Source: Bacteroidales bacterium UBA3143 (GTDB taxonomy: Bacteria > Bacteroidota > Bacteroidia > Bacteroidales > Dysgonomonadaceae). Taken from it: 64,000 nucleotides of DNA. Every line of letters begins with the position of its first letter. Position 1 is the first letter of the stretch. Shown piece after piece: positions 27,361 to 35,759 of this stretch. The position numbers were made by a program, and so were the translations under genes. The DNA is taken from contig DEZB01000023.1 of the NCBI GenBank assembly GCA_002364735.1, positions 16,444-80,443 of the forward strand, in the 5' to 3' direction. A model generated the notes under the pieces. The model was not told the origin of the DNA. It worked only from the letters and a program-made list of their open reading frames with translations, and did not search any database.

Positions 27361-28962
27361 TTATTTATTAGTTGTTTGTAAAATTTGTTTGATAACATCA
27401 TTGGCAGTCTCTCTTATAATGTCAGTAACTTCGTCGTTTATCTCTCCATTTTTTATTACATCCAACACATCTTCTTGGTGCATAGTTTCTAAAATACTTA
27501 AAAACTCTTTTTCAAACACTTTCACTGTAGCCAATGGAATTTTAGCCAACAAACCTTGCGTTCCGCAATAGAGTAGGGCGACTTGTTTTTCCACACTCAT
27601 GGGTTGATGCAATAATTGAATAAGCAGCGCCTCGTTTTTTTGACCTTTGTCTATGGTCATAGCAGTCACTCTATCCAAGTCTCCTCCAAATTTAGTAAAG
27701 GCTGATAGTTCGTTAAACTGCGCTTGGTCCATTTTAAGTGTTCCTGCAATTTTTTTCATTGGTTTAATCTGAGCGTTTCCACCCACACGAGATACAGATA
27801 TACCCACATCAATGGCAGGTCTGTTACCACGGTTAAACAATTCTGTGTCTAAAAAAATTTGACCATCGGTAATGGAAATAACATTGGTAGGAATGTAGGC
27901 CGATACGTCACCTGCTTGTGTTTCGATTATGGGCAATGCAGTCAGCGAACCACCACCTTTCACTTTTCCTTCTAAGCTTTTGGGCAAGTCATTCATTTTC
28001 TCTGCCACTTCTTGTTGAGAGATAATACGTGCTGCACGTTCCAATAGTCTTGAGTGCAAATAGAAAACGTCACCTGGATAGGCTTCACGACCAGATGGAC
28101 GGCGCAGTATAAGTGATACTTCGCGATACGCAACAGCTTGCTTTGATAGGTCGTCGAAAATAACCAAGGCATTCCGCCCAGTGTCTCTAAAGTATTCTCC
28201 TATAGCTGCTCCTGCAAAAGGTGCATAATATTGAAGCGCTGCGGGGTCTGATGCATTTGCTGCAACTACAATTGTGTAGTCCATGGCGCCATGCTGCCGC
28301 AATGTTTCTACAATGTTTGCAACTGTCGATCCTTTTTGCCCAATGGCAACGTATATACAATAAACAGGATCTCCCGCATCATAGTTTTCTCGTTGATTGA
28401 TAATTGCATCAATGGCAATGGTTGTTTTACCTGTTTGTCTGTCACCAATGATCAATTCGCGTTGTCCACGTCCAATAGGAATCATGGAGTCGATTGCTTT
28501 AAGGCCAGTTTGCAATGGTTCATTTACGGGTTGACGGTATATAACGCCGGGTGCTTTTCTTTCAAGTGGCATTTCAAACATTTCGCCCCCTATATTTCCT
28601 CTGCCATCCAAAGGTGCTCCCAATGGATTAATGACACGGCTCAACATATTTTCGCTTACAAAAATTGAAGCGACTCGACCAGTTCTTTTAACCGAGAAGT
28701 TCTCTTTAATTTCGTTTGTTGGACCTAACAAAACTGCACCCACATTGTCCTCTTCAAGGTTCATGACTATGGCTTGCATTCCGTTTTCAAATTCAAGCAG
28801 CTCGTTCGACTCAGCATTCCTTAGCCCATAGATGCGGGCAACACCATCGCCAACTTGCAATACCGTGCCAACTTCATCCAACTGTATGCTGGAATCTATT
28901 CCTTCAAGCTGCGCTCGTAGAATATCTGAAACTTCACTTACTCTAATACTATTATCAGGCAT
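27361..28962 (-). CDS. atpA: ATP synthase F1 alpha subunit
   Basis: Non-catalytic nucleotide-binding subunit, 533 residues. The Walker A sequence is GDRQTGKTTIA; the region ALVIFDDLSKQAVAYRE is the Walker B block, and VGGNAQIKPMKKIAGTLK carries the visiting arginine region (SRVGG). The N-terminal DGVARIYGL beta-barrel strand is normal. It lies between atpH (41 bases) and atpG (adjacent), the usual alpha-gamma order. Confidence 0.97.
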   Translation of the reverse strand: MPDNSIRVSEVSDILRAQLEGIDSSIQLDEVGTVLQVGDGVARIYGLRNAESNELLEFENGMQAIVMNLEEDNVGAVLLGPTNEIKENFSVKRTGRVASIFVSENMLSRVINPLGAPLDGRGNIGGEMFEMPLERKAPGVIYRQPVNEPLQTGLKAIDSMIPIGRGQRELIIGDRQTGKTTIAIDAIINQRENYDAGDPVYCIYVAIGQKGSTVANIVETLRQHGAMDYTIVVAANASDPAALQYYAPFAGAAIGEYFRDTGRNALVIFDDLSKQAVAYREVSLILRRPSGREAYPGDVFYLHSRLLERAARIISQQEVAEKMNDLPKSLEGKVKGGGSLTALPIIETQAGDVSAYIPTNVISITDGQIFLDTELFNRGNRPAIDVGISVSRVGGNAQIKPMKKIAGTLKMDQAQFNELSAFTKFGGDLDRVTAMTIDKGQKNEALLIQLLHQPMSVEKQVALLYCGTQGLLAKIPLATVKVFEKEFLSILETMHQEDVLDVIKNGEINDEVTDIIRETANDVIKQILQTTNK

Positions 28963-29003
28963 TTATCTTATATTTATTAACTATGAAAAGTTGAGTTCAT
29001 TTA

Positions 29004-29558
29004 TTAAATAATACGTCTATTTCTATCGATGTATTGCTTCTTGATGCTGTTCAATTGTCCGCTTAAACTTGCATCCCACCTTACAAAATCGACTTCCAAA
29101 ATGAACCCTCCTAAAATTTCTGGGTCCACTATTTTCTCCAGGTCTAAAGTACCTTTAATTTTGTGTTGAATGGAACTAATCAATGTTTGTGTAGTTGTTT
29201 CATCAATTTCTACAGCAGTAATTAATTTACCATGAAAAATATTCTTACTTTTTCGATATTGTTCTTGGTATGCAAGCATTATGTTTTGCAAAGAATCAAC
29301 CCTGTCATTTTTTAATAATAACTCTATGAATTTTTCGAAAGCATCAGATAATTCTATGTCGGAAGCTGTTATAATCATTTTCCTTTTCTTGTCTTTCGAA
29401 ATCATTGGATTGTTAAGTGCAGTATGCAGATTGGGAATATTAAAGAAAATGCTACTCAGAAATTTAGATTGTTCATAAATTTCGTGTTCCACATTATTAT
29501 TTTGTGCAAATTGTAATAATGCTTTTGCATACCTCACTGATATTAATCCCTTGTTCAT
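29004..29558 (-). CDS. atpH: ATP synthase delta subunit (OSCP)
   Basis: Peripheral-stalk cap linking F1 to the b dimer, 184 residues. The N-terminal VRYAKALLQFAQ helix and the C-terminal VDPEILGGFILEVDFVRWDASLSGQLNSI region (core ILGGFILEV, DASLSGQL) are the conserved OSCP blocks. It starts 15 bases after atpF on the reverse strand. Confidence 0.93.
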   Translation of the reverse strand: MNKGLISVRYAKALLQFAQNNNVEHEIYEQSKFLSSIFFNIPNLHTALNNPMISKDKKRKMIITASDIELSDAFEKFIELLLKNDRVDSLQNIMLAYQEQYRKSKNIFHGKLITAVEIDETTTQTLISSIQHKIKGTLDLEKIVDPEILGGFILEVDFVRWDASLSGQLNSIKKQYIDRNRRII

Positions 29559-29573
29559 TTTCAGTTTACTCTT

Positions 29574-30074
29574 TTAAGACAGACTCACCTCATCTATTAG
29601 ACGTTCAATCATGCTCATTTGATCTTTATTATCTTTCAAGTTTTCCCTTAAAACTTTTTCTGCTATATCAACAGATATAATAGCTATTTCTCGTCGAATG
29701 GAAGTTAAAGCTTCATCTTTTTCTTGCTGAATTTGTTTACGTGCATTAGCTACAATTTTGTCTGCTTCTTTAATAGCCTTTTCTTTTGCAGCTTCAAGAA
29801 TTATATCTCTCTTCTTTGCAGCCTCAGAAACAATTTGTGCATGTTCTGCTTTAGCACGTTTAATGATTAGGTTGTTTTGAGCCTGCGCATGTTCCAATTT
29901 TTCATAGGCTTGACGTGCAGCAACAACAGATTCATCAATAAATTTTTTTCGACTATCTAGTTTTTCTAATATAACAGGGAAGCCATACTTGGATAATATA
30001 AAAACCACCAATCCAAATGCAATTATCATCCAGAATATCAATCCCGGATCTGGAGTCAGTAATGCTGATGACAT
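29574..30074 (-). CDS. atpF: ATP synthase Fo b subunit
   Basis: Peripheral-stalk subunit, 166 residues: one N-terminal membrane helix (PGLIFWMIIAFGLVVFILSKYGFP, conserved core FWMIIAFG) followed by a long charged Ala/Lys/Glu coiled coil and the C-terminal ISVDIAEKVL block. It is located 13 bases after atpE. Confidence 0.94.
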   Translation of the reverse strand: MSSALLTPDPGLIFWMIIAFGLVVFILSKYGFPVILEKLDSRKKFIDESVVAARQAYEKLEHAQAQNNLIIKRAKAEHAQIVSEAAKKRDIILEAAKEKAIKEADKIVANARKQIQQEKDEALTSIRREIAIISVDIAEKVLRENLKDNKDQMSMIERLIDEVSLS

Positions 30075-30087
30075 AAATTTTTATTTT

Positions 30088-30336
30088 TTAGAGAATGAAA
30101 CCACAAACAACTATTGCGAAAAGTGCAACACCTTCAATAAGAGCTGCTGCAATAATCATGCTCATTCTTAAGTCGGGGGCTACTTCTGGCTGACGCGCCA
30201 TACTTTCCATTGTAGATGTTGCAATTTTGGAAATACCATAACCTGCACTAATTGTTGTGATTGCGATGGCTAAAGCTGCACCCAAAGTGCCGAAATCTAC
30301 AGAGCCTGCTGCTTGTAATAATACTGATAATAACAT
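30088..30336 (-). CDS. atpE: ATP synthase Fo c subunit
   Basis: Proteolipid ring subunit, 82 residues, two membrane helices joined by the polar loop MARQPEV. The ion-carrying carboxylate is the Glu in LIEGVALFAIV. The residues after it are Gly-Val, without the Ser/Thr pattern of sodium-binding c-rings, so protons are the more likely ion; this is inference. The N-terminus keeps a short hydrophobic leader typical of Bacteroidota. Confidence 0.94.
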   Translation of the reverse strand: MLLSVLLQAAGSVDFGTLGAALAIAITTISAGYGISKIATSTMESMARQPEVAPDLRMSMIIAAALIEGVALFAIVVCGFIL

Positions 30337-30378
30337 AGTTTTTAATTTAAATGATTAATTATTTAGATTGTATATTTT

Positions 30379-31479
30379 TTAATTCGATTTTACTTTTTCT
30401 ATTTCTGGAGTCCTGGCCATACCAACGAACACCGATGTAAGTACTGTAAATATATATGCTTGAATGAATGCGACCAATATCTCTAAGAAAAATATGAACA
30501 CATTAAAAATAACCGAAATGAAACTCATTCCTGCGTTGATTGATGCTCCCAAACTAACGGTTACAAAAACAACACTTGTTAAGCCCAACCCAATGGAGTG
30601 ACCGGCAGTTATATTTGCAAAAAGACGAATCATTAAAGCAAAAGGCTTGGTAATTGTTCCAACTATTTCAATGATTTGCATCAATGGAAAAGGTGCTTTT
30701 AACCATACAGGCACATCGGGCCAAAATAGATCCTTGTAATATGATTTAGATCCTGTGAAATTGACTATTAAAAAAATAAACACAGCCAACACCAGTGTTA
30801 CGGAAATATTACCTGTAACATTAGCTCCTCCAGGGAATATGGGAATTAAGCCTAAGAGATTATTGAAAAGAATGAAAAAGAAAAGGCTTAACAGATAAGG
30901 TGCATACCTTTTATATTTTTTACCTACAGAGGGTTTTATTACTTGATCTGTAATACTTACAATAAGAAATTCCATCGCTCCAGTAAATCCTTTTTCAGTA
31001 TCCATCGAGTCGTTTTTGTATGCTCGGGATATGCTTAAAATAATCATAATGAGGATACATGAACTTATAAGGAGAGAAGCTGCATTTTTAGTGAGTGAGA
31101 TATCTAAAGGACGCACTTCTTCACCCAATAAATTCTCTTCTACAACTTTACCTGCATAGGCTCCTGAAGTTGCAATGTAAAATTGCTTAAAATGGGTATT
31201 TCCATTCATTAATCGTGATGATGAAAATACATTCCAACCATTTGCTTTACTCTTTACTATAATTGGCAAAGGTATAGAATAAGATGTCTCTTTAATTGTA
31301 GCTATGTGCCACTCATATGTGTCGGCAAGATGCTCTAAAATTAATTCTTTTATATTTAATTCTTCTTGCTTCTCCTCATTGGGCATTCTGTTATCGATTT
31401 TATCTTGAGCTACCAACTTTGAGCCAAGAAAAAGCGAACACAATGCAACTACAACTATAAATTTATAATTTTTTATCAT
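30379..31479 (-). CDS. atpB: ATP synthase Fo a subunit
   Basis: The 366-residue length is long for the family because of an N-terminal signal peptide (VVVALCSLFLGSKLVAQ) and about 130 residues of extra-membrane domain before the first core helix, a phylum trait. The essential Arg is in ALMIRLFANITAGH. The region FFFILFNNLLGLIP is helix 2. It overlaps the upstream atpI-like gene by 17 bases, indicating coupled translation. Confidence 0.93.
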   Translation of the reverse strand: MIKNYKFIVVVALCSLFLGSKLVAQDKIDNRMPNEEKQEELNIKELILEHLADTYEWHIATIKETSYSIPLPIIVKSKANGWNVFSSSRLMNGNTHFKQFYIATSGAYAGKVVEENLLGEEVRPLDISLTKNAASLLISSCILIMIILSISRAYKNDSMDTEKGFTGAMEFLIVSITDQVIKPSVGKKYKRYAPYLLSLFFFILFNNLLGLIPIFPGGANVTGNISVTLVLAVFIFLIVNFTGSKSYYKDLFWPDVPVWLKAPFPLMQIIEIVGTITKPFALMIRLFANITAGHSIGLGLTSVVFVTVSLGASINAGMSFISVIFNVFIFFLEILVAFIQAYIFTVLTSVFVGMARTPEIEKVKSN

Positions 31480-31897
31480 CGCCCTCCTGTTTATTCAATG
31501 AAGATAGATTTTTTTTATTCCATGTTTCTAATTGAATGTAAATGTATGTTTCAAGAAATAAATAGCACAAATAAAAAGCAACTAACATAATGGCAAAACT
31601 TCTTATTTCTGCTCGATCAAGTTTCCAATAGATAATAGTCAAAATAACAGCTAATAGCATTTTTATACCACGAATAAACATAAAGGTGTTCAGTAGTTTG
31701 TTTGGTCTATCAATATTTAAACTGGTTAAGATATGTATAGAAATAAGCCCTACAGAAAAAAAGAATATAGGAATGATGGGATAATCCTTAAAAATTAAAG
31801 ATGGGAAATAATGAATCAAAATGAGCCATCCACCAAAACCCAGCACTACTATGAATAGTGTGAGAAGAATAATAAATTTCTGTTTGAGTTTTTTCAT
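31463..31897 (-). CDS. AtpI-like membrane protein of the ATP synthase operon
   Basis: A 144-residue protein with four hydrophobic segments, placed between atpC and atpB. The start at 31897 shares one base with the atpC stop (TAATG), which argues for this start over one 21 bases upstream. Position and topology suggest the AtpI/Fo assembly role, but sequence identity to AtpI is not obvious and the protein is lineage-specific. It overlaps the atpB start by 17 bases. A role in c-ring assembly or Mg transport is inference from position. Confidence 0.65.
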   Translation of the reverse strand: MKKLKQKFIILLTLFIVVLGFGGWLILIHYFPSLIFKDYPIIPIFFFSVGLISIHILTSLNIDRPNKLLNTFMFIRGIKMLLAVILTIIYWKLDRAEIRSFAIMLVAFYLCYLFLETYIYIQLETWNKKNLSSLNKQEGDDKKL

Positions 31898-32148
31898 TAT
31901 ATAATTGTTTCTAAGCAAACTGTAACAACATTGTTTTTTACTTCTACAACTCCTCCATTGGATTCAACTGCAAAAATCTTTTCGTCTATATTATATATTA
32001 TTTTACCTTTTGTAAGTGTAGATATTAGTGGTGCATGTTTTATCAAAACAGTGAATATACCTTTTGCTCCAGGTAATGTTACCGATGTTACTTCACCATT
32101 AAAGATAACACTTTCAGGGGTGATTATATCTAAAGTAATTTTATCCAA
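31897..32148 (-). CDS. atpC: ATP synthase F1 epsilon subunit
   Basis: Short epsilon of 83 residues: only the N-terminal beta sandwich (DIITPESVIFNGEVTSVTLPGAKG, core TPESVIF and LPGAKG) is present. The C-terminal inhibitory helical hairpin found in E. coli epsilon is missing, as is usual in Bacteroidales. This leaves no epsilon-helix inhibition of ATP hydrolysis. It lies 13 bases after atpD. Confidence 0.92.
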   Translation of the reverse strand: MDKITLDIITPESVIFNGEVTSVTLPGAKGIFTVLIKHAPLISTLTKGKIIYNIDEKIFAVESNGGVVEVKNNVVTVCLETII

Positions 32149-32161
32149 CTTATTATAAGTG

Positions 32162-33679
32162 TTATGAATTTGCTTGTTCCATCAATCTTGTACCTTTGGC
32201 AATTGCATGGTCTATATCTCCAACATTTAGAAATGCCATTTCGGGATACATGTCCATTTCGCCTTCAATAATCATTTTGAAACCTCTAATGGTTTCCTCA
32301 ATAGGTACCATAACACCTGGTAAGCCTGTGAATTGTTCCGCAACATGAAACGGTTGCGAAAGAAAGCGTTGCACTTTACGTGCACGTGTAACAGTAACCC
32401 TATCCTCTTCCGATAGTTCCTCTATTCCTAAAATTGAGATAATGTCTTGCAACTCTTTATTGCGTTGTAATATTTGTATTACCTGTTGTGCTGTGTCATA
32501 ATGCTCTTGACCTACCACTTCTGGAGTCAAAATGCGTGAAGTTGATTCCAAAGGATCGACTGCTGGGAAAATTCCCAATCCAGATATTTTACGACTCAAC
32601 ACTGTGGTTGCATCTAAATGCGAGAATGTAGTTGCTGGTGCAGGGTCCGTAAGGTCATCTGCAGGAACATACACTGCTTGGACCGAAGTAATAGATCCTT
32701 TTTTGGTTGAAGTAATGCGCTCTTGCAAAGCTCCCATTTCTGTGGCAAGAGTGGGTTGATAACCCACAGCAGAGGGCATTCGACCCAACAATGCTGAAAC
32801 TTCTGAGCCAGCTTGTGTAAATCGGAATATATTGTCTATGAAGAATAGTATGTCTGATTTTCCACCTGTATTCATATCTCGGAAAGACTCAGCAACAGTA
32901 AGTCCCGACAGGGCAACTGAGGATCGAGCTCCAGGGGGTTCATTCATTTGACCAAAAATGAGTGTAGCACGGGATTTCTCTACTGCTTCATAATCTATTT
33001 TGGATAAATCCCAATGACCTTGCTCCATGCTTTTTCTAAACTCATCACCATAATCTATAATGCCCGATTCTATCATTTCGCGCAGAAGGTCATTGCCTTC
33101 ACGCGTTCGTTCGCCAACTCCTGCAAATACAGAAAAACCGCCTTGTCCTTTGGCAATATTATTTATTAGCTCCTGAATTAAAACCGTTTTACCAACACCA
33201 GCTCCACCAAACAGGCCAATTTTACCTCCCCTGGAGTAAGGCTCTATTAGATCGATTACTTTTATACCTGTAAACAATACTTCAATAGTTGTGGACAGAT
33301 CTTCAAACTTAGGAGGTTCGCGATGAATTGGGAATGCTCCTTCTTTTTGTAAAGGACGTAAACCATCAATTGGATCGCCAATTACGTTTAGTAACCTACC
33401 TCTAATTTGACTTCCAACAGGCATATTGATAGGACTGCCCGATGCAATAACAGGCATTTTTCTTCTCAACCCATCAGTAGAATCCATAGCAACAGTTCGC
33501 ACCGTGTTTTCTCCAATGTGTTGTTGCACTTCAACAACGAGCACATTGCCATTCTCTCTGTTAATGTATAGTGCATCATTTATAGCAGGTAGAGCTGCAT
33601 TATTATTTCCATTTAAATCGAAATAAACGTCCACGACTGGACCTATGATTTGTGAAATATGTCCTAACAATTTAGTCAT
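32162..33679 (-). CDS. atpD: ATP synthase F1 beta subunit
   Basis: Catalytic subunit, 505 residues, first gene of the reverse operon. Walker A is GGAGVGKTVLIQEL, the GVGERTREGNDL block contains the catalytic Glu-Arg region, and LFFIDNIFRFTQAGSEVSALLGRMPSA (core FIDNIFRFTQAG) is Walker B with the catalytic loop. Beta-epsilon preceding the Fo genes is the Bacteroidales order, unlike the E. coli operon. Confidence 0.97.
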   Translation of the reverse strand: MTKLLGHISQIIGPVVDVYFDLNGNNNAALPAINDALYINRENGNVLVVEVQQHIGENTVRTVAMDSTDGLRRKMPVIASGSPINMPVGSQIRGRLLNVIGDPIDGLRPLQKEGAFPIHREPPKFEDLSTTIEVLFTGIKVIDLIEPYSRGGKIGLFGGAGVGKTVLIQELINNIAKGQGGFSVFAGVGERTREGNDLLREMIESGIIDYGDEFRKSMEQGHWDLSKIDYEAVEKSRATLIFGQMNEPPGARSSVALSGLTVAESFRDMNTGGKSDILFFIDNIFRFTQAGSEVSALLGRMPSAVGYQPTLATEMGALQERITSTKKGSITSVQAVYVPADDLTDPAPATTFSHLDATTVLSRKISGLGIFPAVDPLESTSRILTPEVVGQEHYDTAQQVIQILQRNKELQDIISILGIEELSEEDRVTVTRARKVQRFLSQPFHVAEQFTGLPGVMVPIEETIRGFKMIIEGEMDMYPEMAFLNVGDIDHAIAKGTRLMEQANS

Positions 33680-33785
33680 AATATGATGTTGAGTAATGTC
33701 TTATTTTTTGTGGGTCAATATAACAATAAAAAGTCACCTACAATTAAAATTAAAGATGAAATAATTTATTGATTAATATTTAGAA

Positions 33786-33793
33786 CAAATGTA
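33786..33793 (-). promoter_or_regulatory. Promoter -7 element of the ATP synthase operon
   Basis: Reverse-strand TACATTTG fits TAnnTTTG, with a TTG 20 bases upstream (33814). The leader to the atpD ATG is roughly 100 bases. Confidence 0.55.
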
Positions 33794-33956
33794 AATAAAT
33801 AAAGTTGTTTATGCAACTAATTAGTTTAACAAAATAAGTTTTGGGTTTTTTTTGATTTTCAAATATTCTGTCAACCAACAAAATGTTTGAGAGCATATCA
33901 TTTTCTCACAACATTTGTTCTTAAATTCGCTACATAAAGCACCATTTTAGCGAATG

Positions 33957-33998
33957 AAATATTTTTATAGAAGTAGATTCCGTTTTCACCAAATGAAA
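33957..33998 (-). repeat. 42-bp dispersed repeat, diverged copy 3
   Basis: Reading the reverse strand, TTTCAT...GTGAAAA...AATCTACT...AAAAAT.TTT aligns without gaps to the copy at 12151 in about 31 of 42 positions. The flanking AAA.TAGAC also resembles the sequence before copy 1. Confidence 0.5.
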
Positions 33999-34101
33999 GT
34001 CTACTTTATCGTTGAAGATTTTATTTCAAGTTGTATTCTGACATATTTACTATTGAATTGCAAACAATAACGATTTATTATTTTCAAATAGAACACTACA
34101 T

Positions 34102-34125
34102 AAAAAAAGTCCCATTTAGGGACTT
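34102..34125 (-). terminator. Terminator of the sigma-factor operon
   Basis: Perfect stem AAGTCCC / GGGACTT with loop TAAAT on the reverse strand, followed by a T run. It lies 58 bases after the last gene of the operon. Confidence 0.88.
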
Positions 34126-34182
34126 AAATTTTGATGCTCATTTGTATTACTTATCAAACGAAATTATGATAAACATTCAATC

Positions 34183-34668
34183 TTATTTGGGACGCTCACC
34201 TGTTCTAATTCTACCGTCTTTTTTAGACTCTCTATACTTACGTAATTCTTCTTGCATGAAGAAACGTTCAGCTTGTTGAGCTTTAAATAACTTTTGAGGT
34301 GACATTAGCTTGTCGAATTTCTCGGAATACTCTTTATCCAACTCGGCTTCTTTCATCTTTAAATCTAAGTTATTTTCAATAAGTTTCTTATAATCCTCGT
34401 CGGAAATGTTTGAAGATTCTTTGGTATGCTTCATATTATCTTGATGCTGACGATGTAGTTCCATCTTCTTCTTTTGCAATTCGCTATTAAGTGGAAAAAA
34501 CTTGTCTGCTTCCAGTTGTGTAAGACCTGCTTCTTGCATAATAAATTCCCGTTTATTCTTTTCGAACTCCTGTAAATTCATGAAGGATTTATTATTCGTG
34601 TTCTGCGCATTTATGAATAACACATTCAGTAAAAACGAAAAAACTATAAATGTTAGTGTCTTTTTCAT
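34183..34668 (-). CDS. Spy/CpxP-like exported helical protein
   Basis: A 161-residue protein with a signal peptide (TFIVFSFLLNVLFINAQ). The mature part is almost entirely charged helix: EFIMQEAGLTQLEADKFFPLN and LMSPQKLFKAQQAERFFMQEELRKYR resemble the paired LTxxQ-type repeats of Spy/CpxP and Bacteroidota heavy-metal-sensor-like proteins. It is the last gene of the ECF sigma operon, 10 bases after the putative anti-sigma gene. A periplasmic chaperone or stress-sensing role is inferred from this context. Confidence 0.65.
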   Translation of the reverse strand: MKKTLTFIVFSFLLNVLFINAQNTNNKSFMNLQEFEKNKREFIMQEAGLTQLEADKFFPLNSELQKKKMELHRQHQDNMKHTKESSNISDEDYKKLIENNLDLKMKEAELDKEYSEKFDKLMSPQKLFKAQQAERFFMQEELRKYRESKKDGRIRTGERPK

Positions 34669-34678
34669 AAAAAAATAA

Positions 34679-35077
34679 TTATAAGCTGTTCAAGTAAACT
34701 TGATTATAAACTAAATCATAATAATTTTCATCAACAAACTGAGTTTCTATGTAATCGAAAAACTCTTCTTCAGAGATTTTCACGTCATTCCAACTATCTT
34801 CTTGTGATATTGTTGTTGATGCGATGTTATTTGTTTGATTTGAAGTGTCGGTTGATGTAACCAAAACTTTAATTGTGAAAAATAAGCCGAAAAACATCGC
34901 AGCCATGTACATCCATGTTTTAGACTTTTCCCACAGTGTAACGGGTTCGACAATTTTCACTTCTTTTTCTGGCAACTTGGCCATAATAGATTCGTTGAAT
35001 TGAGAAAAATAATTCTCTGGAACCTTAAATGGAATATCCTTATTAATATCTACCAATGTTTTTTTATTTGTTTCCAT
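34679..35077 (-). CDS. Putative anti-sigma factor, single-pass membrane protein
   Basis: A 132-residue protein: about 55 cytoplasmic residues starting with the FKVPENYFSQF motif that is common in Bacteroidota ECF-partner proteins, one membrane helix (WMYMAAMFFGLFFTIKVLV), then an acidic periplasmic tail with EEEFFDYIE. No zinc-binding HxxxCxxC anti-sigma motif is present. Its place directly after an ECF sigma gene supports an anti-sigma or regulatory role. Confidence 0.6.
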   Translation of the reverse strand: METNKKTLVDINKDIPFKVPENYFSQFNESIMAKLPEKEVKIVEPVTLWEKSKTWMYMAAMFFGLFFTIKVLVTSTDTSNQTNNIASTTISQEDSWNDVKISEEEFFDYIETQFVDENYYDLVYNQVYLNSL

Positions 35078-35163
35078 AACTTTGTTGCTAATTGTTCCTT
35101 ATATTATCTCAGTTGTCATTACCTGCTCAATGCTTAATTATGACTCCTCTAAAAATGAAAGGT

Positions 35164-35718
35164 TTAATTAGATTCTTTTAAAAAACGCTCTACTTTTTTA
35201 ACCGCATGATGATAGGACGCTTTCAATGCACCTACGGAGGTTCCAAGTATTTCAGACATCTCATCATATTTCATTTCATTAAAGTATTTCATTTGAAATA
35301 CGAGTCGCTGTTTTTCGGGTAGGGTGACGATAGCTTGCTGTAGAAGCAATTGAGCGTCATCTCCATCAAAAAACTCATCGCCTTCTAATTTGTCGATTAA
35401 GAATGAGTCTGCATCATCTATTGAAAGATTGTGCTTTGCTTTTGATCGGTTGATAAATGTAATGCTTTCATTAATAGCAATTTTGTATAACCATGTTGAT
35501 AGTTTAGCATCGCCTCTAAAGTTCTCAATATTTAGCCACGCTTTTATAAATACATCCTGAAGAATGTCATTTGCATCTTCATGAGAATATACCATTTTGC
35601 GTATTTGCCAATACAAACGTTCGCTATACTCACTAACCAAATGAGCAAAACCCTGACGTTGGGTGTCGGGGTCACGTAATTGTTGTAATATTTTTTCTTC
35701 GTTGAATTTAGTCTCCAT
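35164..35718 (-). CDS. RNA polymerase ECF-type sigma factor
   Basis: Sigma-70 family factor of 184 residues with region 2 (HEDANDILQDVFIKAWLNI, FRGDAKLSTWLYKIAINE) and region 4 (LPEKQRLVFQMKYFNEMKYDEMSEILGTSVGALKASYHHA). I use the start at 35718 because a TAnnTTTG element lies 16 bases before it. It leads an operon with a putative anti-sigma factor and a Spy-like protein, suggesting control of an envelope-stress response. It lies 41 bases after the TPR gene. Confidence 0.9.
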   Translation of the reverse strand: METKFNEEKILQQLRDPDTQRQGFAHLVSEYSERLYWQIRKMVYSHEDANDILQDVFIKAWLNIENFRGDAKLSTWLYKIAINESITFINRSKAKHNLSIDDADSFLIDKLEGDEFFDGDDAQLLLQQAIVTLPEKQRLVFQMKYFNEMKYDEMSEILGTSVGALKASYHHAVKKVERFLKESN

Positions 35719-35734
35719 ATTTAGCAATTCAGTC

Positions 35735-35742
35735 CAAAGATA
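35735..35742 (-). promoter_or_regulatory. -7 element upstream of the ECF sigma gene
   Basis: Reverse-strand TATCTTTG fits TAnnTTTG and gives a leader of roughly 10 bases to the chosen start. It sits in the gap after the TPR gene, so the sigma gene may have its own promoter. Confidence 0.5.
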
Positions 35743-35759
35743 ATGTTTTTTTGCATTTA

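Larger units (their letters stand above)
33680..34101 (-). other. Non-coding region upstream of atpD
   Basis: About 420 AT-rich bases with no credible gene between the atp operon and the terminator of the sigma-factor operon. It holds the atp promoter and a diverged reverse copy of the 42-bp dispersed repeat. Confidence 0.55.
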
